A DNA stretch of 64,000 nt from Symsagittifera roscoffensis (taxonomy: Eukaryota > Xenacoelomorpha > Acoela > Convolutidae), in NCBI RefSeq assembly GCF_963678635.1, contig NC_087070.1, forward strand, positions 51,068,514 through 51,132,513. Reading direction: 5' to 3'. Under the pieces are notes generated by a model. That model saw only the letters and a program-made list of their open reading frames with translations, ran no database searches and was not told the DNA's origin. Shown here piece after piece: positions 9,114-17,892 of the stretch. The position numbers were made by a program, and so were the translations under genes. Within the stretch, counting starts at the first letter, position 1; each line of letters starts with the position of its first letter.

Positions 9114-9635
9114 ATGGCATCTGGTATGTGTCAAGCATATCCCACTTTTTATTCGGACTACAATGCAAAATCTCTTTTTATCTCTGTCTCAGAAAACTTT
9201 TAAGAAAAATTTATTGTTACCCAAGACTACTGTGTATCTAACCATTCATCATTCTGCCCAGTGGAAAACAGCAATTTTCACTTAGTATTAATCGGATCAT
9301 CGCTCGATCAGATTTTGCAAAGATTAGATAATAATCATTTCACTTATCAAATTGTTGACTGTATATATACTTTATACAAATACAGATTTTATTTCAATAT
9401 TATTTCATCAAGAGGTGAAGTTTTCAATCAATTGAATCGTGCAGTCGAACACAAATTGAAATGTAGAATACCGGAAAAATTACCCAGTGTTGCAAAGAAA
9501 CGACTGCTGCGAAAAAAATTCAAAAGACATTATCTCAGTTCTGCTCAGAAGCTTGCGTCCACTCAGACTCTTGGATCAGCTTTTTTGGAAAGGATTCGAA
9601 AAGTTCAAAACTCAAGTATGAGACTGACTTGTTGA
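9114..9635 (+). pseudogene. Plus-strand ORF of unknown function, unit 2
   Basis: Copy of 5358-5879 with a Lys-to-Asn change (RLDNNHF). The TAA at codon 30 (9201-9203) is retained. Confidence 0.4.
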
Positions 9636-10495
9636 AAATTGTTGATTGTTTTATTGATGGGTTTGGTACCGTAAATAGTGAGCGTATCAATTTTTCTATT
9701 AATAATTGAATATTTGTTAATAAAAATCTTGTCAAAATTGTTTTTATTTTGGTTTGATTTTTTCAACACGTTTGCAAAAATTTAATTAAACTTTTTCCAA
9801 GATGCAAAACTGTTTTGGTTTTTTCAACAAGTGCAAAAATTTTCAACAAATTTTTGTGTTAGATGCAAGTTTTTTCGTGATTTTTTTTGAAAACAAATGC
9901 AAAAATCTAACTTATTTTTTCTTATGCATATGCAAAAATTGCAAAATTTTATTCTAAAAACTTGTTAAATTAGTGCTAAAATTTTTTCATAATTGCTGAC
10001 TTTGAGTGCTATTCCCTATCTTAATACATTGTTTTTCCAGTATTTTTGATCAATATACATGCAAAGAGGAGATTTTTTTATGATCAAAATTAAAACAAAG
10101 ATTTTCATTTTCTTTAATTATTAAATGTGCAACAAAATCCTCTTTCAGTTTTCTTTAAAAAGCGAAAATATTCAATGAAATTTTTCTTAATTTGCGAGAT
10201 TTTCTTTGATTTTTGTAACAAGTGTAAAAAAAAATTATGAAAAGTTTTGCATGGTGCAAAAATTAAGGTAAAGTTTTTAACATGCTTGCAAAAATTGGTT
10301 TAATTTTTTTGCCATCTTTCTAACAAAATTCTATAAAAGTATTTACCAGATGCATAATTAGTTTCATTTTTAACAAATTTTTACCATTGAAATTTCTTAA
10401 TAAACTTTTCTATGATCTCTTTGTTCCTATCTCTTGAAAATAAATTTACTAGATGTAAAACAATTAAATAACAAAGCACAAGACAGTAGCCAATT
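9636..10495. other. A/T-rich non-coding segment, unit 2
   Basis: Copy of 5880-6740 with the TGCAAAAATT-type repeats and the TIR-like CTATTCCCTATCTTAATACAT motif near 10010-10030. No gene seen. Confidence 0.5.
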
Positions 10496-10498
10496 TAT

Positions 10499-10999
10499 TT
10501 ACAAATCAAAGAGCTGTCGAGCAGCTGAGTTCTCAAAATTTTGCAAGTTCTCAATGGAGCGCAAAGCTGGTCTTGCCTCCATCACTGGTGGTTGTCTTGG
10601 TGGTTCACAGACTGGAGTTCTTGGCTCAGAGAATCCCTCATCCTCTTCGATGGTAATTGGGTTGTCCACAGATCCCTCTTCCCAAGGAAAGAGGAAATCG
10701 TCGAATGGTTGGGCTACATATCTAGAGTGAGGAATTTTGGTGTAGTTCATTCCCACATGCTCGGCCACTTCCTCCATCATTTGCATTTCTCCAAGTTGAT
10801 TCTCTGTAGGAGGTACTTGCGTTATATGATGTTCGTTGAAATCCCTTCGCATCACTCCCACCATATGCCAGACTTGGATTGGGATGTCCATTCGTGCCAG
10901 AAAAACTCCACAAACTGTTTCTCGCACTTGGATTTGTAATAAATCAGCCGAAAGTTCCACCGAGAACATAAGGTTGTTGTTTTGTACTGAGAAGATCAT
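10499..10999 (-). CDS. 167-residue protein of unknown function, unit 2
   Basis: Intact copy of 6744-7244. Two amino-acid changes are visible (DLLQIQV for DLVQIQV; VGVMRRD for VEVMRRD). Confidence 0.55.
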   Translation of the reverse strand: MIFSVQNNNLMFSVELSADLLQIQVRETVCGVFLARMDIPIQVWHMVGVMRRDFNEHHITQVPPTENQLGEMQMMEEVAEHVGMNYTKIPHSRYVAQPFDDFLFPWEEGSVDNPITIEEDEGFSEPRTPVCEPPRQPPVMEARPALRSIENLQNFENSAARQLFDL

Positions 11000-11184
11000 T
11001 TTGAGCAATAAGTTGAGTAAATGATTAAAAACAAGATTTACAGTTGAGAGGGAGAAAGTTGCCGGTAGTTTGGTTGAAATTATTGTATTTAGAGCTGAGA
11101 GAGGAGGTAGTTGACGGTAGTTAAGTTGAAAATAAAATGATTTTTAGTTAAGAGAGAGGCGTACCTTCAACTGGAATGTGTGGG

Positions 11185-11367
11185 TTTAACCAATCAGAAT
11201 GAATTTTCCTTATTTGGATTGTAGTCGTGTCCAATCAGATTTTAGTTTCCTTTTATGGAATTCTTATAGAAAACTCGTGTCCAATTGGAAACAAAGCTCC
11301 ATTTTACACATTGTCGTTTCCAATCACAAAAATGTTCATTTTTGTTCAAGTTGTCGTATCCAATCAG
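11185..11367 (-). promoter_or_regulatory. CCAAT-box array, unit 2
   Basis: Copy of 7430-7612 with all five CCAAT boxes retained. Confidence 0.5.
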
Positions 11368-11376
11368 ACGAACCTT

Positions 11377-11535
11377 TCAAGGACTTAAGTCTTCCAAATA
11401 AGTAAAAATATACACAAAAGCAATCGCAAAAATAAATGACCAAAAGTTGTTTGCTGTAAAAATAAGAAATATTGCCGATATAAGTAACAAAAGAAGAAAA
11501 ATTAATAAAAGTAGCATCTCTGCAAGTCTTCTCAT
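11377..11535 (-). CDS. Small two-segment membrane protein, unit 2
   Basis: Copy of the 52-codon ORF at 7622-7780, with the same TGATG overlap. Confidence 0.45.
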   Translation of the reverse strand: MRRLAEMLLLLIFLLLLLISAIFLIFTANNFWSFIFAIAFVYIFTYLEDLSP

Positions 11536-11768
11536 CAAGTTAACTGAATTTTTTGTTTATAATCGATGTGAAATTGCTGATTTTTCAGCAGATATTCAAG
11601 TTCTTCAATTTCTGAACGTTCATTTTCTACAGTGCATTTGTCAATAATGATACAAGTTTTTTTGAATGTTTCTACATAAGACAAAACTGAGGGGATAAAA
11701 TCAATCAAATTATCATACTTTTTTTTTCCAACTGAAAATTCTGATTGTTCTTCTAAGTGTTTCCTTTT
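11535..11768 (-). CDS. Junction-spanning fused ORF, units 2/3
   Basis: Second copy of the in-frame fusion described at 7780-8013, across the junction near 11604. Again no ATG. Confidence 0.4.
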   Translation of the reverse strand, partial: KRKHLEEQSEFSVGKKKYDNLIDFIPSVLSYVETFKKTCIIIDKCTVENERSEIEELEYLLKNQQFHIDYKQKIQLT

Positions 11769-12034
11769 CTACGATACTCTATAATATCTATTTTTTTAAT
11801 ATCTGAACGATAACTTAGAAAAATTTTACGTCTTCCATTATGCAAAGTCCACTGAAATTGAGAAATTTGTGATTCTGTATCCAAATCTTGCAATTTTGGT
11901 AAATTTTGAGATTCCAAAACTGTTAGTAAAAATTTCTGGGACTTTTCTTGTAGGACGATATGAAAAAGTCCCAATTTATTTTGAAGCTTTAAAGATTTCT
12001 GGAAAAACCAATGTTCCAACTCATACTGCTCAGC
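11753..12034 (-). pseudogene. Unknown minus-strand ORF, unit 3
   Basis: Same open frame without ATG as at 4241-4522. Confidence 0.35.
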
Positions 12035-12113
12035 TCAAAGAAGTTTTAAAAAATGATTCAAGAAGATGAATATTTGAATTACATTACTATAATAACATCA
12101 CTCAACAACAAAA

Positions 12114-12659
12114 TTATTGAACATTACAGTTCTCAACCAACATAAAATCTCCCAAGACTTGGGCAAGTTCTTTGAATTCGTTCAAAGTATAGTTGCAATA
12201 GGCAACTTGCTTCAAGACTTCGTTCTTCTTTGCAGTGAAGAGTCGAATCTGAATGTAGGGTGGCTTGTTCACACTGTACTTCTTGATTGTGACACACACC
12301 CTTCTCTTCTTGTATGTTGCTACGTCATACACCGCATGACAGTTCGCAAGTTCCTGCTCCATGGTTGAGTCTTTGTCAGAATAGGGTTCCAATACAGGAA
12401 CGAGTCCAAGGTTTTCAGCATCGTGAATAACAGTATTCCGTATTGCTGATATCCTTTCCCCTTCTTTTTCACCAAGATAGACTTGCTGGTATTTTTCGAT
12501 TTGTCCAGATTCATTTTTCTTTAGCAATTGGAAGCAAGGTTCAAAGTAAATTTTTCCGTTGTAGGGTTTTTGGAACCAAGAAAATCTCCCAATCCTTTTT
12601 TGGTTCTTAGCAAATTCAATATAGTTGCGAAGGATATATTTTCGTGAATAATTTTTGAT
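12114..12659 (-). CDS. PC4-like ssDNA-binding candidate, unit 3
   Basis: Same as the unit 1 protein; shares the altered 5' end of unit 2 and also lacks an ATG. Confidence 0.45.
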   Translation of the reverse strand: MKNYSRKYILRNYIEFAKNQKRIGRFSWFQKPYNGKIYFEPCFQLLKKNESGQIEKYQQVYLGEKEGERISAIRNTVIHDAENLGLVPVLEPYSDKDSTMEQELANCHAVYDVATYKKRRVCVTIKKYSVNKPPYIQIRLFTAKKNEVLKQVAYCNYTLNEFKELAQVLGDFMLVENCNVQ

Positions 12660-12716
12660 TTAAGATTCAGAACCAACTGATCAGTAGTAGATATTTCAAA
12701 ATAATGATATTTGTAA

Positions 12717-12868
12717 ATTTATAGAAATTAGGAAATCTAAATGACTCACTGTACCTTATATGGAATAATGAGTAGGTGATGATCCAAATATGGACATTGC
12801 GTAGGTGATGGAACTACTATATAAGCAATTCAATATAGATAAAATTCATTTTCAAAAAGTAATCAGTG
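12717..12868. promoter_or_regulatory. Divergent promoter region, unit 3
   Basis: Copy of 5205-5357 with TATA box at 12818-12825. Confidence 0.45.
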
Positions 12869-13390
12869 ATGGCATCTGGTATGTGTCAAGCATATCCCAC
12901 TTTTTATTCGGACTACAATGCAAAATCTCTTTTTATCTCTGTCTCAGAAAACTTTTAAGAAAAATTTATTGTTACCCAAGACTACTGTGTATCTAACCAT
13001 TCATCATTCTGCCCAGTGGAAAACAGCAATTTTCACTTAGTATTAATCGGATCATCGCTCGATCAGATTTTGCAAAGATTAGATAATAATCATTTCACTT
13101 ATCAAATTGTTGACTGTATATATACTTTATACAAATACAGATTTTATTTCAATATTATTTCATCAAGAGGTGAAGTTTTCAATCAATTGAATCGTGCAGT
13201 CGAACACAAATTGAAATGTAGAATACCGGAAAAATTACCCAGTGTTGCAAAGAAACGACTGCTGCGAAAAAAATTCAAAAGACATTATCTCAGTTCTGCT
13301 CAGAAGCTTGCGTCCACTCAGACTCTTGGATCAGCTTTTTTGGAAAGGATTCGAAAAGTTCAAAACTCAAGTATGAGACTGACTTGTTGA
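12869..13390 (+). pseudogene. Plus-strand ORF of unknown function, unit 3
   Basis: Copy of 5358-5879; the TAA at codon 30 (12956-12958) is retained. Confidence 0.4.
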
Positions 13391-14250
13391 AAATTGTTGA
13401 TTGTTTTATTGATGGGTTTGGTACCGTAAATAGTGAGCGTATCAATTTTTCTATTAATAATTGAATATTTGTTAATAAAAATCTTGTCAAAATTGTTTTT
13501 ATTTTGGTTTGATTTTTTCAACACGTTTGCAAAAATTTAATTAAACTTTTTCCAAGATGCAAAACTGTTTTGGTTTTTTCAACAAGTGCAAAAATTTTCA
13601 ACAAATTTTTGTGTTAGATGCAAGTTTTTTCGTGATTTTTTTTGAAAACAAATGCAAAAATCTAACTTATTTTTTCTTATGCATATGCAAAAATTGCCAA
13701 ATTTTATTCTAAAAACTTGTTAAATTAGTGCTAAAATTTTTTCATAATTGCTGACTTTGAGTGCTATTCCCTATCTTAATACATTGTTTTTCCAGTATTT
13801 TTGATCAATATACATGCAAAGAGGAGATTTTTTTATGATCAAAATTAAAACAAAGATTTTCATTTTCTTTAATTATTAAATGTGCAACAAAATCCTCTTT
13901 CAGTTTTCTTTAAAAAGCGAAAATATTCAATGAAATTTTTCTTAATTTGCGAGATTTTCTTTGATTTTTGTAACAAGTGTAAAAAAAAATTATGAAAAGT
14001 TTTGCATGGTGCAAAAATTAAGGTAAAGTTTTTAACATGCTTGCAAAAATTGGTTTAATTTTTTTGCCATCTTTCTAACAAAATTCTATAAAAGTATTTA
14101 CCAGATGCATAATTAGTTTCATTTTTAACAAATTTTTACCATTGAAATTTCTTAATAAACTTTTCTATGATCTCTTTGTTCCTATCTCTTGAAAATAAAT
14201 TTACTAGATGTAAAACAATTAAATAACAAAGCACAAGACAGTAGCCAATT
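13391..14250. other. A/T-rich non-coding segment, unit 3
   Basis: Copy of 5880-6740 with the TIR-like motif near 13765-13785. No gene seen. Confidence 0.5.
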
Positions 14251-14253
14251 TAT

Positions 14254-14754
14254 TTACAAATTAAAGAGCTGTCGAGCAGCTGAGTTCTCAAAATTTTGCA
14301 AGTTCTCAATGGAGCGCAAAGCTGGTCTTGCCTCCATCACTGGTGGTTGTCTTGGTGGTTCGCAGACTGGAGTTCTTGGCTCAGAGAATCCCTCATCCTC
14401 TTCGATGGTAATTGGGTTGTCCACAGATCCCTCTTCCCAAGGAAAGAGGAAATCGTCGAATGGTTGGGCTACATATCTAGAGTGAGGAATTTTGGTGTAG
14501 TTCATTCCCACATGCTCGGCCACTTCCTCCATCATTTGCATTTCTCCAAGTTGATTCTCTGTAGGAGGTACTTGCGTTATATGATGTTCGTTGAAATCCC
14601 TTCGCATCACTTCCACCATATGCCAGACTTGGATTGGGATGTCCATTCGTGCCAGAAAAACTCCACAAACTGTTTCTCGCACTTGGATTTGTACTAAATC
14701 AGCCGAAAGTTCCACCGAGAACATAAGGTTGTTGTTTTGTACTGAGAAGATCAT
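14254..14754 (-). CDS. 167-residue protein of unknown function, unit 3
   Basis: Intact copy of 6744-7244; one C-terminal Asp-to-Asn change (QLFNL). Confidence 0.55.
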   Translation of the reverse strand: MIFSVQNNNLMFSVELSADLVQIQVRETVCGVFLARMDIPIQVWHMVEVMRRDFNEHHITQVPPTENQLGEMQMMEEVAEHVGMNYTKIPHSRYVAQPFDDFLFPWEEGSVDNPITIEEDEGFSEPRTPVCEPPRQPPVMEARPALRSIENLQNFENSAARQLFNL

Positions 14755-14939
14755 TTTGAGCAATAAGTTGAGTAAATGATTAAAAACAAGATTTACAGTT
14801 GAGAGGGAGAAAGTTGCCGGTAGTTTGGTTGAAATTATTGTATTTAGAGCTGAGAGAGGAGGTAGTTGACGGTAGTTAAGTTGAAAATAAAATGATTTTT
14901 AGTTAAGAGAGAGGCGTACCTTCAACTGGAATGTGTGGG

Positions 14940-15122
14940 TTTAACCAATCAGAATGAATTTTCCTGATTTGGATTGTAGTCGTGTCCAATCAGATTTTAG
15001 TTTCCTTTTATGGAATTCTTATAGAAAACTCGTGTCCAATTGGAAACAAAGCTCCATTTTACACATTGTCGTTTCCAATCACAAAAATGTTCATTTTTGT
15101 TCAAGTTGTCGTATCCAATCAG
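14940..15122 (-). promoter_or_regulatory. CCAAT-box array, unit 3
   Basis: Copy of 7430-7612 with all five CCAAT boxes. Confidence 0.5.
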
Positions 15123-15131
15123 ACGAACCTT

Positions 15132-15290
15132 TCAAGGACTTAAGTCTTCCAAATAAGTAAAAATATACACAAAAGCAATCGCAAAAATAAATGACCAAAA
15201 GTTGTTTGCTGTAAAAATAAGAAATATTGCCGATATAAGTAACAAAAGAAGAAAAATTAATAAAAGTAGCATCTCTGCAAGTCTTCTCAT
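15132..15290 (-). CDS. Small two-segment membrane protein, unit 3
   Basis: Copy of the 52-codon ORF at 7622-7780. Here it follows the end of the complete upstream gene (15290-15874) in its original context. Confidence 0.45.
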   Translation of the reverse strand: MRRLAEMLLLLIFLLLLLISAIFLIFTANNFWSFIFAIAFVYIFTYLEDLSP

Positions 15291-15874
15291 CAAGTTAACT
15301 GAATTTTTTGTTTATAATCGATGTGAAATTGCTGATTTTTCAGCAGATATTCAAGTTCTTCAATTTTGATGTAGATTTGAGATGATAACTCAAAGTTGAT
15401 GAATTTTTCAAAGCAAATCTCTGGAAATCTGATACCAAACCTGATCATGCAAGATTTTGAACTTTGAAAGTCCTTAAAAAATGGAGGAATAAAGAATTTT
15501 GCTGGGGAGTTTTAACAAATTTCGGAGTTGGATATGGAATAAAAAGAGTCTTTGAAATATTATCATACGATTTCTTATCAACTTCAAATTTTCTAAAATA
15601 AATAAAATTTCTTTTCTAGTCAAGTGTAACTCAGCTGTAAGTTTATAGCTTTAATACGCAATATGTGAATCAAAAGTAAACTCTTTGATTGAGTAAGTTT
15701 CTCTAAAGAGACCTTTACTTAGTCGGAGAACTCTATTTTGGACAACATAAACGTCCAAAAAATTGTGAAAAAGTAAGAATCTACATCTATTTCATCAATA
15801 AGGAAATCACACGGCATATTTTCTTTTTTCTTGTAGAGTAATTCGAGGAAGTTCAAATGCTTTTTGATTGACAT
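15290..15874 (-). pseudogene. Degraded minus-strand gene of unknown function
   Basis: ATG 15874-15872 opens MSIKKHLNFLELLYKKKEN and the same frame ends at TGA 15292-15290, 194 codons later. The middle third is only open in other frames (QNRVLRLSKGLFRETYSIKEF and LTAELHLTRKEILFILENLK), so at least two compensating frameshifts and several stops have accumulated. The 3' end (RFGIRFPEICFEKFINFELS, then EELEYLLKNQQ) is intact, and its last 22 codons are inside the repeated cassette. Not recognised. Confidence 0.4.
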
Positions 15875-15924
15875 TCTTCAAAAATGAATATTATGGATCC
15901 AAAGTTATGTCTAGGAACTGCTTA

Positions 15925-16090
15925 GTTCTGATTGGTTGAAAATTTTTCTGGAAAATTCTAGAACTTCCAGAACACTTCTATTCAAAGGTTGACGTCATTA
16001 CCGTAAAAGGATAATTGCGTAGGCGTCACTGTTAGTATAAATACGCTTATTTTATTGGGTTAAATCATTCATTTTGTTTGCCAATCAGAA
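15925..16090 (+). promoter_or_regulatory. Promoter of the Polinton-1 polymerase gene
   Basis: Contains a perfect CRE palindrome TGACGTCA at 15991-15998, the ATTGCGTAGG element at 16014-16023, a TATA box TATAAATA at 16037-16044 and CCAAT at 16081-16085, with an inverted CCAAT (GATTGG) near 15931. The ATG of the polymerase follows at 16216. The ATTGCGTAGG-TATA arrangement matches the promoter of the plus-strand cassette gene. Confidence 0.55.
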
Positions 16091-16665
16091 ACAGTCAATT
16101 GAATTTAACTTCAAATTTTAAATTTCGTTACTTCACGAAAAGTAAGTATTTTTATTCGATTGGTACTTTAAGTTTTTAAATTTGGAACATTTCAAAAGTC
16201 CCAATTTTTTTGATAATGCCTGCCCTTAACCGAAACGAGAAAGTAAAGTGTGGAGACTGTGGAAATATGTATATTCGTCAAAACACAGCTCGACACCGGA
16301 AAAATTGTTCTAAAGGAGTTATTTCTTGCCCTGATTGTAAGTATTTTACTTATGATCAACAAGAAATGACCTATCATATGGCTAAGAAGCATGCTCAACG
16401 AAGTTGGAAGCAGTCGACGGTTTGTTCTTCTTGTGATCACGAGTTCCCCAGTTACTACTCTCTCCAACAACATCGGAGAAAGGAATATGGAGCAAAACAA
16501 CGGAAACCCAGTGATACGGTGGCCGACTTGAACAAGATTGTGGAGGAAGAAGGGGAAGATGGTGAAAAACTAAAGGAGGAACTTAGTGCTTGTCAAAATT
16601 TTTTGGTGGATACGGAGATGGAAAATGGGAGACATAAGGTATTTTACTTCCAAATGTCCAAGTTA

Positions 16666-16924
16666 GATACTGATTCTTTCTTCAAGTGTATCCGGTGTCC
16701 TAGTTGTGACACTTTTTTTTAATAAAACCGACAATTTTAACAAACATCTTCTGAGATGCAAGGACCGAGTGGAACATATATACCCAAAAAATGTCTATGA
16801 GCTTCGCGAAACCTGGTTTGAAAAGCTAGAAGGATTCAATCTTTCAGTTTCTGAAGATAACAAACTTTTTATTAACCTAGCAGACTACTACCTGGATTGG
16901 AAAACATGTCCCCATTTCAGTCTC
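16666..16924 (+). repeat. Ectopic copy of an internal polymerase segment
   Basis: Nearly identical to 17579-17892 of the same gene but lacking 53 bp, which include the exonuclease I DFE motif. It interrupts the normal passage from the N-terminal finger domain (ending VFYFQMSKLDT) to INIALGFV. It looks like a templated insertion or a partial gene-conversion event. Confidence 0.8.
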
Positions 16925-17578
16925 AAAATCAACATTGCTCTGGGTTTTGTTCTTCGAAATAGTGAGACTGGTGAATATAGTTATTTCTACGACCATGAAA
17001 ACAATACTCTGTTTGAAAAATCCCACTTACTTTGTACGAAAGCGGATTTGATAACAATCCAAGGAAAAATAGAAAAATTTGATATTGTGGAGCAATGTAC
17101 CCAAGAACGTCAAAACACAAAATGGAGATTCAAGTTAATTACTAACGTCACAATTTTCGCTGCTTTGCTGAAAAACATCCCCATGGTATGTCCGGACTCT
17201 GTCTTACGCGAACCTTTATTACGACATACGCAAGGGAATTGTCTTTTATCTAACAAAGACAAGGAACCATACAAAGATCATTTGTGTCTTTTCCGCGCAT
17301 TGGCCATGTACATGAACGGACATAATGATCTCGACTCTCACACTTCTAGATACTTTACAGATTTTATATCAAAATCTGGTTATGATCCTAAAAGTTTTCG
17401 TGGAGTTTCTGTAGAAGACTTACCTGTTGTCGAGGAAATTGTGCAAAGAAACATTTTTATATACGATTTCGATATCCAAGATGGAGAATATGTAGGAGAA
17501 CTAGCTCGAAAAAGTATCGGAAGATTCGATGAAACAGTTAAGCTACTGAGATTTAACAATCATATCATCCATACAAAT

Positions 17579-17892
17579 GATATTGATTCTTTCTTCAAGT
17601 GTATCCGGTGTCCTAGTTGTGACACTTTTTTTTTAATAAATCCGACAATTTTAACAAACATCTTCTGAGATGCAAGGACCGAGTGGAACATATATACCCA
17701 AAAAATGTCTATGAGCTTCGCGAAACCTGGTTTGAAAAGCTAGAAGGATTCAATCTTTCAGTTTCTGAAGATAACAAACTTTTTATTAACCTAGCAATTT
17801 CCGATTTTGAATCGATTTGTGTTCCTACTGAGGAACTAAAAGAGACGCAGACTACTACCTGGATTTGAAAACATGTCCCCATTTCAGTCTCT
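17579..17892 (+). repeat. Donor copy of the polymerase segment
   Basis: Complete version of the segment, in its proper place before the exonuclease domain, containing the DFE motif. Confidence 0.8.

Larger units (their letters stand above)
7849..11603. repeat. Triplicated cassette, unit 2 (3755 bp)
   Basis: Second direct repeat with the same content as unit 1. Differences noted by eye include an A9 instead of A7 run in the coil ORF and a one-base shorter run at the 5' end of the PC4-like ORF. Confidence 0.95.
11604..15366. repeat. Triplicated cassette, unit 3
   Basis: Third direct repeat. It ends at the TTCAATTT microhomology (15359-15366), after which unique sequence resumes inside a minus-strand gene whose 3' end is part of the repeat. 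Confidence 0.95.
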
